The notes under the pieces are model-generated. The model did not search any database. It saw only the letters and a list, made by a program, of their open reading frames with translations, and was not told the origin of the DNA. A stretch of DNA of 64,000 nt from CAYJBH01 sp964368625 (GTDB taxonomy: Bacteria > Bacillota > Clostridia > Oscillospirales > Ruminococcaceae). Positions 17,628 through 26,686 of this stretch are shown piece by piece (position 1 is the stretch's first letter; every line of letters starts with the position of its first letter). The stretch covers positions 1 through 64,000 of the forward strand of contig CAYJBH010000001.1 of NCBI GenBank assembly GCA_964368625.1, read 5' to 3'. The translations under genes were made by a program, and so were the position numbers.

Positions 17628-19304
17628 ATGTTTTCAGCAGTAGACACAATATGGACCCTTTTGGGTGCGGCTCTTGTGTTTTTTATGCAGGCAGGGTTCG
17701 CAATGGTAGAAACCGGATTTACTCGGGCAAAAAATGCGGGTAACATTATTATGAAAAACTTAATGGACTTTTCCCTTGGAAGCATTATGTTTTGGGTATT
17801 AGGTTTTGGATTAATGTTTGGTGGCGACGGCCCTTTTGTTGGTGGACTAGACTTTTTTATTCAGGGCGATTATAGCTCCTCTATTCCATCTGCAGCGTTT
17901 ATCATTTTTCAAACTGTTTTCTGTGCAACGGCAGCTACAATTGTTTCAGGCGCTATGGCCGAACGAACAAAATTTTCAACCTATTGTATTTACAGCATTA
18001 TAATTAGCGCAGTTGTTTACCCAATTTCAGGTCACTGGATATGGGGTGGCGGTTGGCTTTCTCAGCTTGGGTTCCACGACTTTGCAGGCTCTACAGCAGT
18101 TCACATGGTTGGTGGCGTAGCTGCATTAGTCGGTGCAAAGATGATTGGCCCTCGCGTTGGAAAGTACAGCAAAAGCGGTAAGGTTAAGGCTATCCCCGGG
18201 CATAGTTTAACTCTCGGTGCACTTGGCGTATTTATCTTATGGTTCTGCTGGTTTGGCTTTAACGGCGGATCAACCGTATCTATGACCGATGGCTCAATTG
18301 AAGCTGCAGCAAATATATTTGTTACAACAAATATTGCAGCAGCTGCTGCAGCTGTTACTGTAATGATTATTACCTGGGTACGCTACAAAAAACCGGATGT
18401 TTCCATGACACTGAATGGTGCACTTGCAGGTCTTGTTGCGATTACAGCCGGATGTGATGTCGTTTCCCCTGTTGGAGCGTTCTTCATAGGTCTTATCTCT
18501 GCATTTGTAGTAGTTTTTGGTATAGAATTTGTTGAAAAGGTTTTAAAGATAGACGACCCCGTAGGTGCAGCAGGCGTTCATGGTATGTCGGGTGCTGTCG
18601 GTACAATCTTAACAGGTGTATTCGCCCTTGAAGGTGGACTGCTTTATGGCGGTGGATTTAGATACCTAGGCATTCAGACGCTTGGTGTATTAGCGGTTAT
18701 TGCATGGGTTGCTGTAACGATGGGAATTGTTTTCTTTGTATTAAAAAACACCATCGGAATTAGGGTAACAAAAGAAGAAGAAATGGCCGGACTGGATATC
18801 GAAGAGCATGGTTTAGTTAGTAGCTATGCTGACTTTCTACCGGTTACCTATGGAGCAAACTTTACTCAGAAGCAGGAAGGCGACATTACAACAGCATTTG
18901 CTCCTATTGAAACTGCTGTACCGGTAATTGATGATTCTCATCCTGGATCAAAAATGACCAAGGTGGTTATAATTACAAAGCAGAACAGATTTGAAACATT
19001 AAAATCGGCACTTGATAGCATCGGGGTTACCGGAATGACGGTAACGGAAGTACTGGGCTGTGGAATGCAAAAGGGTGCAACCGAGCTTTACCGTGGTATT
19101 CCACTAGAAACCACTCTATTACCAAAGGTTAAGGTTGAAATTGTTATCTGTAAAGTTCCTCTCGAACTGCTTATTAGCACTGTTAAAAAGGCTTTGTATA
19201 CAGGAAAAATAGGAGATGGAAAAATATTTGTATACGATGTTGAGAATGTTATAAAGGTTAGAACAGGTGAACAGGGATATGATGCACTACAGGATACAGA
19301 ATAA
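17628..19304 (+). CDS. amt: Ammonium transporter fused to a C-terminal PII domain
   Basis: Residues 1 to about 430 are an Amt/MEP channel with eleven or so membrane segments: GFAMVETGFTRAKNAGNI, the GHWIWGGGWL segment, STAVHMVGG, HSLTLGALGVFILWFCWFGFNGG and GVHGMSGAVGTI with pore histidines. From about Met443 to 558 is a PII (GlnK-like) signalling domain (MTKVVIITKQNRFETLKSAL, GCGMQKGATELYRG, LPKVKVEIVI, GKIGDGKIFVYDV). PII normally blocks Amt when nitrogen is plentiful; here it is tethered. The T-loop reads YRGIPLE instead of the usual YRGAEY, so the uridylylated tyrosine is missing. The start at 17628 follows TAGGAGG; an upstream start at 17565 would lie inside the attenuator. Confidence 0.94.
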   Translation: MFSAVDTIWTLLGAALVFFMQAGFAMVETGFTRAKNAGNIIMKNLMDFSLGSIMFWVLGFGLMFGGDGPFVGGLDFFIQGDYSSSIPSAAFIIFQTVFCATAATIVSGAMAERTKFSTYCIYSIIISAVVYPISGHWIWGGGWLSQLGFHDFAGSTAVHMVGGVAALVGAKMIGPRVGKYSKSGKVKAIPGHSLTLGALGVFILWFCWFGFNGGSTVSMTDGSIEAAANIFVTTNIAAAAAAVTVMIITWVRYKKPDVSMTLNGALAGLVAITAGCDVVSPVGAFFIGLISAFVVVFGIEFVEKVLKIDDPVGAAGVHGMSGAVGTILTGVFALEGGLLYGGGFRYLGIQTLGVLAVIAWVAVTMGIVFFVLKNTIGIRVTKEEEMAGLDIEEHGLVSSYADFLPVTYGANFTQKQEGDITTAFAPIETAVPVIDDSHPGSKMTKVVIITKQNRFETLKSALDSIGVTGMTVTEVLGCGMQKGATELYRGIPLETTLLPKVKVEIVICKVPLELLISTVKKALYTGKIGDGKIFVYDVENVIKVRTGEQGYDALQDTE

Positions 19305-19404
19305 GTTAATACCCTAAGTTCATTATGATACTTTGATTTTTCACAGAACATAATAAACCGGCAATTAGTGCAATTTTCTTTAACCTCGCATTTTAAACTA
19401 GTAT

Positions 19405-19450
19405 AAAAGATGGAGCCGTAACAAAACTTTAGTTACAGCCCCATCTTTTT
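19405..19450 (+). terminator. Terminator after amt
   Basis: An 18-position stem with two mismatches (left arm AAAAGATGGAGCCGTAAC, right arm GTTACAGCCCCATCTTTT) closes on an eight- to nine-base loop and ends in a T run, about 100 bases past the amt stop. Being symmetric it could also serve the minus-strand pseudogene remnant. Confidence 0.75.
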
Positions 19451-19464
19451 ACGATTAAATAAAT

Positions 19465-19790
19465 TTAAACAGACTTAGCGTTTGCAACAATCTCTACAGC
19501 TTCTTTACAAGTATCTGATATAGCTTTATAGTTGCCCTCAGGCATAACTTTAGAGCTGCAGAGCCAGCCAACATATCCGGGCAAGCTTTATTAACTAACT
19601 TAATTGCTTAAAGTCCGTATTCGGTTCTCAGGGTAAATTCTATTAAATCAACACCTTCTGCAAAAATAGCTTTTGCAGTTAGGATGGCTCTTTCTAAATC
19701 CTTAATTACCACATCATGAACCAGATAGATTTTTGCTACTCGTTACTTACAGTCATTGTTTTCTATCATTTCATGATTAGCCCAACTCAT
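19465..19790 (-). pseudogene. eda: Remnant of a KDPG/KHG aldolase gene (eda)
   Basis: On the minus strand, pieces of a 2-keto-3-deoxy-6-phosphogluconate aldolase are legible. The N-terminal region reads RVAKIYLVHD, then AKAIFAEGVDLIEFTLRTEYG and AIKLVNKACPDMLAGS. After a frame change comes the normal C-terminal tail VMPEGNYKAISDTCKEAVEIV ending at a stop at 19465. Two in-frame stops interrupt the first part. The central half of the barrel, including the catalytic lysine, is deleted. About 108 residues remain of a family of roughly 210. It is a clear decayed gene, not a functional enzyme; the upstream limit at 19790 is approximate. Confidence 0.8.
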
Positions 19791-19802
19791 GATAATTTAA
19801 TC

Positions 19803-19812
19803 NNNNNNNNNN
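19803..19812. other. Assembly gap (10 N)
   Basis: Ten ambiguous bases separate the aldolase remnant from the M6 protease promoter. The true gap size and the adjacency of the two sides are unknown. Confidence 0.98.
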
Positions 19813-19940
19813 ATTAAAAAACAGTAATCTATATCAGAATAATCATAAATAAAAATACTTAGATATTCAATAAATTAAAATAAATCACTTATGCTATTGT
19901 TATTTTAACTTTTTCAAATTAGTTATCTATTAGTTACATA

Positions 19941-19969
19941 TTGTTTTTTTATGTGTAAAATGATACAAT
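19941..19969 (+). promoter_or_regulatory. Promoter of the M6 protease gene
   Basis: TTGTTT (19941-19946), 17 bases, and an extended -10 (TG at 19961-19962, TACAAT at 19964-19969) lie about 45 bases before the start codon. The surrounding 200 bases are very A/T-rich. Confidence 0.6.
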
Positions 19970-20013
19970 CAAAGACACTAAGATAATTATAATATTTAAG
20001 GATAAAACATACC

Positions 20014-23000
20014 ATGATCTATAAAAAGATAGCAATTCTTATAGTTATTATGTTTTTATTTTCTCTGCCCTTTAATGTTTACTCAACTACATACGACTCT
20101 AAGAGTTCTCAACGAATGGCTAACGTGGTTGTGTTCGCCTATTTTGAAGATGTCGACCCTGAGCGGCTTGAACACTTTTATCAAAAAGATACTGCCGATG
20201 AACTATTAAGGCTATTTGATGGTGATGGTGTAGTAAATTTTAAAGGATACATAAATGAAATTTCCCACGGTAAGTTGCAGATAGAAAACGTATTTCCACA
20301 ACTAAAATCTGATAATACATTTAGTGCGATTGCCCTACCCTACACAAAAGAAGAGACAAAGCATCAATATGTAGGAGAGGATATTGTTGAATATATTGCT
20401 AAAAACTTAGCAACAACTGAAAAAGACATAGATTTAAATGACGATGGTATAATGGACTCCTTTAATGTTGTTTATATTGATGATGCTTCATCCATAGATG
20501 AATATCCAACTGTTTGGCCGCATCAATATACCGTAAAGGATAATAGCATAAAGTATAGCAACCAACAGGTGTTAAAAATACATTGCGAAAACACCGACCG
20601 TCTTTATTCTATGCCCGGAGATTTAGGGTTAATTGAAGGAGCCGGTCTCATTTCGCATGAATTTTTGCATGTGTTAGGTTATCCTGATCTTTATGCAGGA
20701 TATAATAATGTTAGCGGCTACACGCCGGTTGGTGGTGTAGATATAATGGCTGTAGCAAACGAGCGCTTACAATGGCCACTTTCTTATATGAGACAATATG
20801 TATCCGGGTGGGTGAACCTACCAATTATTACCGAAAGCCAGGATACGGTTACTGTGCATCTACAAAGTAATAGAGCTGGCACACCTGGCGTTATAATTAA
20901 GTCCCCTTTAAATGACTATGAGTTTTTTGTTGTAGAATTCCGTCAGGACACCGATAATTTTGCTAATCCGCTACAGCTAGACAGTGGATTATATGATTCA
21001 GGACTTATTATTTATCGTATCAACACTAATGTTACCGGCTTGAGCAATTTTCATGGTCAAACTGGAGTTTATGTTTTTAGGGATCCAACGCTTGATAATT
21101 CATTCCTTCTTGAAGATATGTTCTTCTCAGGAGATGCCGATACCGACCCTGATCAACAGCAACTAGGCTCAACTAATATGAGCCACGGTTTGGACGACGG
21201 GGCTATTACATTCAGCGACGGAACTAACTCAGGAGTTGTAATTAACAGCATATCTGAGTCTTCAGGCGATCATATGACCTTTAGTGTTACCGTTCCGATT
21301 AAGGAGGATTTTGACCTATGGGAAGACACATATTTTTCCGGAACACTTTCCGGTGATCAATTTACAGACATTGCAAGCTATAACAATACTTTATATGCAT
21401 TAAGTGCTATAAATTCAGCAGGAAGCGGATTAAATAACTTCAATCTTTATGAGTATAAAAACGCTGCAAGCTGGCAAAAATTAGCCGGATTTAACGATAC
21501 TGAGTTAAGCCTATCACAAGATCTTAGCCTATTTGAATTTGAAGGCAATCTTCATGTAGCTTATACCACATTATCGGGAGATTTCCACCATATTCATATA
21601 AAGAAGTATCTATATCAAAGTAACTCATGGGTAGATGTTGCCTCTGTTATCGACGATAATTCTTCCGGCGCTTTTGATATAGTAGCCGAAAACGGTGAGA
21701 TTTACCTTGCCTACATTGAGGGTGGGTATCCTAACCCATCCACCTTAAAGGTTTGTAGGGTAAAAGCCAGCGACACAACAGCCGTTAATATCGATGGGAT
21801 AGATTATGGCGGTCAGCCAAAAATATCTGTAGTAGGAAACAAGATTTATGCTTCTATAGCTAGCGGGTTAACGGTAAACACAAAGGAGGTATTCGGAACT
21901 GCCGGGGCACCTGTAATAAGCTATACAACAAACAAAGGCTTTGGTGTATCTTATGATATTGTAGGGCACGAGAACCATCTGTATCTGGTTGTAGAGCAGG
22001 AGGGCAATATTATATTAAATAGATTAGAGGATGATATTTGGGTTAAACAAGCTGAACAAAGCGGAGAGTATCATAACCCTACAATTCAAACATCACAGGG
22101 CAACCTTTATGTCCTGGCCGGACCTAACAGTGATGTTGGGGTAACCAGAACCGGTGTTTACAGGTTTAATAACAATTCTAATTTATCTCCAGAAGAACGG
22201 TTAATACGTGAAGGTGAAAATGTAGACTTCCGCTCAAGCAACCAAAAAATAGTCTCTATCGATAACGCCCTATATGTATCATACAAGCGCGGCATAGATG
22301 ATGTTGCTATTATTAAAGAAAAAATTTCTAGCAACCAGCTTATTGCAATTTCAATAAACACCCTTCCAACAACAACAAATTTGAACAAGGGTGAAGCTGT
22401 GGATTTAACAGGATTAACCATTAATGCAAACTATGAAAAGGAGGTTAAGCTTGTTACTACAGGATTTAAGGTTAGTGGCTTTGATACTACAATTCAGGGC
22501 GAACGCTATGCAACCGTTACATATGAGGGTAAAACAACCTCGTTTCCGTATTTTGTTCAAAACAATGTAGAGGTTGAATCTCCATATATTTTAGGACGAA
22601 TAAAGAGTTACAATAATTATACCGATATAACTATAAAGCTATATTCATCCAACGATTTTAACTATAGTAACTTACTGTATTCCTCAACAGTTTCACCACC
22701 CGAAGCCGGCGGACTTACAACTACCCAATTTGCAATTGGAAATTTAGCTTTCGGCAGCTACAACATAGTTATTAGTAAACCTGCTCATATAGATTATATA
22801 ATTAAAAACATTACCATCGACACGGAATCTATAAATCTCACCGAAAGCAATAATCCCGAAATTAAACGTATTGACCTACTTGCCGGAGATGTAAACGCAG
22901 ATAATATCATAAATTTTATTGATCTAAGTATCATTAGAAATAGTAAGAACTTCAACAATTCAACGGCAAAGTTAGACAATAATTTAACCGATATTAATGC

Positions 23001-23094
23001 CGATGGCTTAGTAAATATCGAGGATTTAAATATTATTGCAAGTTCTATCAACTATAATAAGACTGTTACAGATAGCACCATAACTTACAGCTGA
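20014..23094 (+). CDS. Secreted M6-family metalloprotease with Ig-like domain and C-terminal dockerin
   Basis: This 1026-residue protein begins with a signal peptide (residues 1 to about 24). An M6 (immune inhibitor A-like) protease domain covers roughly 35-430. Its zinc site HEFLHVLGYPD begins at His215 and matches HExxHxxGxxD. A long middle region of short beta-rich repeats (about 440-775) resembles propeller-type beta repeats. A bacterial Ig-like domain (about 779-855) follows. The C-terminus (about 955-1018) is a type I dockerin with two calcium loops, DVNADNIINFIDLSIIRNS and DINADGLVNIEDLNII. Dockerins plug enzymes into cohesin scaffolds, so this protease may be scaffold-bound; no cohesin gene is in the window. 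It stands alone with its own promoter. Confidence 0.88.
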   Translation: MIYKKIAILIVIMFLFSLPFNVYSTTYDSKSSQRMANVVVFAYFEDVDPERLEHFYQKDTADELLRLFDGDGVVNFKGYINEISHGKLQIENVFPQLKSDNTFSAIALPYTKEETKHQYVGEDIVEYIAKNLATTEKDIDLNDDGIMDSFNVVYIDDASSIDEYPTVWPHQYTVKDNSIKYSNQQVLKIHCENTDRLYSMPGDLGLIEGAGLISHEFLHVLGYPDLYAGYNNVSGYTPVGGVDIMAVANERLQWPLSYMRQYVSGWVNLPIITESQDTVTVHLQSNRAGTPGVIIKSPLNDYEFFVVEFRQDTDNFANPLQLDSGLYDSGLIIYRINTNVTGLSNFHGQTGVYVFRDPTLDNSFLLEDMFFSGDADTDPDQQQLGSTNMSHGLDDGAITFSDGTNSGVVINSISESSGDHMTFSVTVPIKEDFDLWEDTYFSGTLSGDQFTDIASYNNTLYALSAINSAGSGLNNFNLYEYKNAASWQKLAGFNDTELSLSQDLSLFEFEGNLHVAYTTLSGDFHHIHIKKYLYQSNSWVDVASVIDDNSSGAFDIVAENGEIYLAYIEGGYPNPSTLKVCRVKASDTTAVNIDGIDYGGQPKISVVGNKIYASIASGLTVNTKEVFGTAGAPVISYTTNKGFGVSYDIVGHENHLYLVVEQEGNIILNRLEDDIWVKQAEQSGEYHNPTIQTSQGNLYVLAGPNSDVGVTRTGVYRFNNNSNLSPEERLIREGENVDFRSSNQKIVSIDNALYVSYKRGIDDVAIIKEKISSNQLIAISINTLPTTTNLNKGEAVDLTGLTINANYEKEVKLVTTGFKVSGFDTTIQGERYATVTYEGKTTSFPYFVQNNVEVESPYILGRIKSYNNYTDITIKLYSSNDFNYSNLLYSSTVSPPEAGGLTTTQFAIGNLAFGSYNIVISKPAHIDYIIKNITIDTESINLTESNNPEIKRIDLLAGDVNADNIINFIDLSIIRNSKNFNNSTAKLDNNLTDINADGLVNIEDLNIIASSINYNKTVTDSTITYS

Positions 23095-23101
23095 TTTATT
23101 T

Positions 23102-24568
23102 TTATTGATTAGTATAGCTAGTTGTAAGATATTTTGCATCCACATAAACACTAACGCTACCATCATTGACCGGCAAGGTTGCGCATCCGTCCTGACCAAC
23201 AATGATCTCTTTATCGGTGTTTTTCAAGATATCCACTACCGTTGTTCCGATAAATCGCTCACCTAAGCACACCCGTAAAGTTCCACCTAGGCTATCGGTC
23301 ATAACAACCGCCAGTCCCGATAAATTTTTCTCATCTACGCCGAGCCGTGAAAAGCCTACAATAGAACTATCTTCAAAATAGTCAATCTGCTCGCCGTAAG
23401 CAAGATCACATCTTACCTTTAACAGGGTTTGCAATCTGTCTACAGGCTGCTTATTGCTGTAGGGGATACCATAAAGGTCACCATAAAAAACACAAGGTAA
23501 TCCTTCAGCTCGCAAAAGTATTATCGAATATGCGTGAAGCTTAAACCAATCTCCTACCCAGCTTTCGAGCGCTTGGCCGGGCTGTGTATCATGATTGTCC
23601 ACAATGGTCACCGCTCTATCAGGCCTTTCCTTAACAAGCGTATCGTTTAACAAGGTGCTCATGTTATAGCTACCGTTTGAACAGGATGCTTTATAGAAGT
23701 TATAATGCAACGGAACATCAAAAAGTGTTAAGCTGTGTGCCGTTTTATCAAGATAATATGTAAGCGCTGAAAGATTATGGTTCCAGTACTCCCCAACAGC
23801 AAAAAGTTCTTTATTTGAGTGGTCGCGCATAGCCTTTAGCCACTCGGCAATTCTAACAAAATTAATATGTTTAACTGCATCAATCCTAAACCCATCAACC
23901 TTGGTAAAATCTAAGCACCATTTCCCCCATTCTACTAGCTCGTTAAACGTTTCGGGATTCTCAAAATCAAGATCAGCGCCCATAAGATAATCATAGTTGC
24001 CCATTTCAATATCTACATGCGTATCCCAACTCTTACCATCAAAAAGAAAAAGACCTTTGTGCTGCCTAGACTGGTCCCAATCACAGCCGTCAAAATGAGT
24101 ATGGTTCCAGCTAAAGTTTGAGTATTTCCCATCTCTTGCTTTAAAATCAAATTTTGTCCATGCCTCAATTAACGCTTGGCCAATTAGCTGTGCGCGATCA
24201 TCAAAACGATATTCCTTAGCTGTTACAGATTCGGTTGAATCGGCACCTATTCTATGATTAAAAACTACATCTGCATAAACCAGCAACTTTTGTTCTTTTA
24301 GAGCCTTTATTGCTTTTAAATAATCATCTTTAGTGCCATACTTAGTTGATATGCTACCTTTTTGATTAAACTCACCAAGGTCATACATATCGTAAACGCC
24401 ATATCCAACATCACTTTTACCATTAGCACCTTTATATGCAGGTGGTAACCAGGCCTCGGTTATCCCTAGCATTGATAGCTCAACTGCCCTATCGGCAACC
24501 TCCTGCCAAAACAAACCCTCGTTTGGCAAATACCATTCAAACATCTGTATCATTGTTCGGTTTTTCAT
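23102..24568 (-). CDS. Cytoplasmic alpha-amylase (GH13)
   Basis: This 488-residue GH13 enzyme hydrolyses alpha-1,4-glucans and most resembles the intracellular AmyA/maltohexaose-forming type. The four conserved regions are visible: DVVFNHRIGAD, the nucleophile in GFRIDAVKH (Asp230), the acid/base in AVGEYWN (Glu260) and VDNHDTQPG (Asp327). It starts directly with MIQMFEWYLPNEG, with no signal peptide, so it acts inside the cell on imported dextrins or glycogen. It is convergent with the M6 gene with only seven bases between stops and appears to be a single-gene unit. Confidence 0.93.
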   Translation of the reverse strand: MKNRTMIQMFEWYLPNEGLFWQEVADRAVELSMLGITEAWLPPAYKGANGKSDVGYGVYDMYDLGEFNQKGSISTKYGTKDDYLKAIKALKEQKLLVYADVVFNHRIGADSTESVTAKEYRFDDRAQLIGQALIEAWTKFDFKARDGKYSNFSWNHTHFDGCDWDQSRQHKGLFLFDGKSWDTHVDIEMGNYDYLMGADLDFENPETFNELVEWGKWCLDFTKVDGFRIDAVKHINFVRIAEWLKAMRDHSNKELFAVGEYWNHNLSALTYYLDKTAHSLTLFDVPLHYNFYKASCSNGSYNMSTLLNDTLVKERPDRAVTIVDNHDTQPGQALESWVGDWFKLHAYSIILLRAEGLPCVFYGDLYGIPYSNKQPVDRLQTLLKVRCDLAYGEQIDYFEDSSIVGFSRLGVDEKNLSGLAVVMTDSLGGTLRVCLGERFIGTTVVDILKNTDKEIIVGQDGCATLPVNDGSVSVYVDAKYLTTSYTNQ

Positions 24569-24615
24569 ATGTCTCCTAGCCTTAAATTGGCGCTTTTAGT
24601 ATCAAATATAAATAT

Positions 24616-24643
24616 ATTCTACATCAAATTTACAAAAAGTCAA
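24616..24643 (-). promoter_or_regulatory. alpha-amylase promoter
   Basis: On the minus strand TTGACT (24643-24638) and TAGAAT (24621-24616) are 16 bases apart, about 50 bases upstream of the amylase start. Confidence 0.6.
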
Positions 24644-24652
24644 CGAAAACAC

Positions 24653-24681
24653 TTGCATTTTTTCTTGTTTTATGGTATTAT
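24653..24681 (+). promoter_or_regulatory. rplS promoter
   Basis: TTGCAT (24653-24658), a 17-base spacer and TATTAT (24676-24681) give a good plus-strand promoter, leaving an untranslated leader of about 140 bases before rplS. Confidence 0.65.
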
Positions 24682-24695
24682 ATTTCGAGCACACC

Positions 24696-24734
24696 GTTTG
24701 CTACTTTGTTAGTCAAAGTTTATTGATGGCAAAC
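24696..24734 (+). promoter_or_regulatory. rplS: Structured 5' leader of rplS
   Basis: Outer stem GTTTGC (24696-24701) with GCAAAC (24729-24734) encloses inner stem ACTTTG (24703-24708) with CAAAGT (24714-24719). A 13-base direct repeat TGATTAAATGTTA follows at 24761 and 24780. L19 autoregulatory leaders are known in Firmicutes; whether this matches that family could not be tested here. Confidence 0.4.
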
Positions 24735-24829
24735 TCAACCCATTTGTAACGGCAGTCCTCTGATTAAATGTTAGTCGTTTGATTAAATGTTAATTAATGA
24801 ATGCCGCAAATAGTCTTACGGAGGAAATT

Positions 24830-25180
24830 ATGGACGCAATTAAATTAATAACCCAGGATCACAAGAAGGCCGAGATACCGTCCTTCAGCGTAGGTGATAC
24901 CGTAAAGGTAAACGTACGCATTAAAGAAGGCGAGCGCGAGCGTATTCAGGCTTTTGAAGGCACCGTTATCGCTAAAAAACACGGAGACATCAACGAAACA
25001 TTTACTGTTCGACGCACATCTTACGGTGTTGGTGTTGAGAGAGTGTTTCCAATGCACTCACCCTTTGTTGATAGTGTATCAATTGTACGTTATGGTAAGG
25101 TACGCCGTGCTAAGCTGTTCTATCTACGTAGCCGTACAGGTAAGTCTGCTAAAGTTAAAGAGCAGATTAGACACAAATAG
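24830..25180 (+). CDS. rplS: 50S ribosomal protein L19
   Basis: L19 sits at the 30S-50S interface of the ribosome. The 116 residues match the family: IPSFSVGDTVKVNVRIKEGERERIQAFEGTVI, then ETFTVRRTSYGVGVERVFPMHSP and the basic tail. The ATG at 24830 is chosen because TACGGAGGAAATT lies just before it; an upstream ATG at 24797 would add an unlike N-terminus. It heads a plus-strand run with lepB, rbgA and rnhB, a classic Firmicutes order. Confidence 0.97.
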   Translation: MDAIKLITQDHKKAEIPSFSVGDTVKVNVRIKEGERERIQAFEGTVIAKKHGDINETFTVRRTSYGVGVERVFPMHSPFVDSVSIVRYGKVRRAKLFYLRSRTGKSAKVKEQIRHK

Positions 25181-25200
25181 CCCTAATTTATAGTTAAAAT

Positions 25201-25250
25201 ACGCCCACACATCAAGTTTCCGACCTAAGGTGACCTGGCGTGTTGGGCGT
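25201..25250 (+). terminator. Possible weak terminator or processing hairpin after rplS
   Basis: ACGCCCA (25201-25207) pairs with TGGGCGT (25244-25250) over a long interior, followed by TTTACC. The T run is poor, so it may only reduce downstream expression or stabilise the mRNA end. Confidence 0.4.
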
Positions 25251-25271
25251 TTACCGTTATAGGAGTTCCCG

Positions 25272-25805
25272 ATGTCAGATACATCTAAAAAAAGACATGA
25301 GTTTTTCGAGTGGGTTGATGCTCTTGTTTTTTGTGCAGTTACAATAATACTAATCTTTCTCTTTTTTTTCCGTATGGTAACGGTGCAGGGAGTTTCTATG
25401 GAGCCAACCTTTTTAGATGGAGACCGATTAATTATACAAAGCATTGCATATAAGCCAGAGCGTGGTGACGTTGTAGTTCTAGATAGCTATACAGGCCTTG
25501 GGAAACCTTTGGTTAAGAGGGTTGTTGCCGTTGGCGGAGACACGATTAACATCATACCGGAAACCGGAGAGGTTTATATTAATGATGAACTGATTATTGA
25601 AGAGTATATTTCCGATAATATTACAGTTGTTTATGATGTAGAGTTCCCTTTAACCATTGAAGAAGGACATGTGTTTGTTATGGGTGATAACCGTGATAAC
25701 TCTCAGGATAGCCGTAGCAGTAATGTAGGACAAATTGACGAAAGAGGCATAATGGGAAAGGCTGTAGTTAGAGTGTTTCCATTTGATCGTTTTGGACTTT
25801 TATAA
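25272..25805 (+). CDS. lepB: Signal peptidase I
   Basis: This membrane serine protease removes signal peptides from exported proteins. The 177 residues are the short Gram-positive type with one N-terminal membrane segment (about 17-36). The catalytic serine is in GVSMEPTF (Ser42) and the lysine in KRVVAVGGD (Lys82). The conserved box GDNRDNSQDSR follows. It lies between rplS and rbgA. It would process the LRR protein and the M6 protease found elsewhere in the window, among others. Confidence 0.95.
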   Translation: MSDTSKKRHEFFEWVDALVFCAVTIILIFLFFFRMVTVQGVSMEPTFLDGDRLIIQSIAYKPERGDVVVLDSYTGLGKPLVKRVVAVGGDTINIIPETGEVYINDELIIEEYISDNITVVYDVEFPLTIEEGHVFVMGDNRDNSQDSRSSNVGQIDERGIMGKAVVRVFPFDRFGLL

Positions 25806-25822
25806 GAAAGGTATTAAGTTTT

Positions 25823-26686
25823 ATGGATAATGAGCGTACAATAATACAGTGGTATCCGGGACATATGACAAAGACCTTTCGTGCGGTTCAATCTGTTTTG
25901 CCATCTATTGATGCTGCCATCGTTTTGCTTGACGCACGCATCCCATATTCCAGTACTAACCCTAAGCTGGCCGAGCTGCTTGCTGATAAGCCTAAGCTTT
26001 ATGTATTAAACAAGGCTGATCTGGCTGATAAAGCTTCAACCGAGCGGTGGTTACGGCTTCTTAACAAAACCGAGACAGCGGTTGCAATATCTTCAAAAAA
26101 CCCATCCTCGATTAAAACAGTTTTCTCAGCAGTAGATAAGGTAACGGCTGAAATTAAAGGTCGTCGCGAAGCAAGAGGTCTTGGTGCAATGAGAACCTCC
26201 CTTTTGGTTTGCGGTATACCGAACGTAGGAAAATCTACCCTTATAAATATATTATGCGGATCAGCTAAGGCTAGAGCCGCTGATAAACCCGGAGTAACAC
26301 GAGGATTGCAACGAATTGCACTAGATCGATTCGACCTTGTTGATGTGCCGGGTTTATTGTGGCCTAAATTTGAGAACAACAGAGTTGCCTCTAACATAGC
26401 ATTTATAGGTTCGATCAACGATGATATCATAGGCAAAGAAGAGCTTGCTGCACATCTTTTGCAGGAACTTTCCGAGCTGGAAGGCAATGGAATATGCGAA
26501 AGATTTAAACTCGACCGTTCTGCATTAGCGTTGCCTATGTATGAACTTTTAGAGGAGATAGGCCGTCGACGTGGAATGTTAATTCGTGGCGGTGAAGTAG
26601 ATTTAGAACGTACTTCAATTATGGTAATTGATGAATTCAGGGCAGCAAAATTTGGGAGGATAACCCTTGAACAACCACCTCTTTGA
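25823..26686 (+). CDS. rbgA: Ribosome biogenesis GTPase RbgA (YlqF)
   Basis: RbgA acts late in 50S subunit assembly. The 287-residue protein shows the circularly permuted GTPase order of the family. NKAD (G4) comes first, then GIPNVGKSTLIN (G1, P-loop), and DVPGLLWP (G3), followed by the C-terminal RNA-binding segment. It opens with IQWYPGHMTKTFR, a family hallmark. The gap to lepB is 17 bases, and its end overlaps rnhB by 20 bases. Confidence 0.95.
   Translation: MDNERTIIQWYPGHMTKTFRAVQSVLPSIDAAIVLLDARIPYSSTNPKLAELLADKPKLYVLNKADLADKASTERWLRLLNKTETAVAISSKNPSSIKTVFSAVDKVTAEIKGRREARGLGAMRTSLLVCGIPNVGKSTLINILCGSAKARAADKPGVTRGLQRIALDRFDLVDVPGLLWPKFENNRVASNIAFIGSINDDIIGKEELAAHLLQELSELEGNGICERFKLDRSALALPMYELLEEIGRRRGMLIRGGEVDLERTSIMVIDEFRAAKFGRITLEQPPL

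Noticed and set aside
26667..26686. Overlap of rbgA and rnhB as a sign of frameshift
   Set aside because: Both proteins are full length with intact motifs; a short overlap with an internal TTG start and its own ribosome site is normal.
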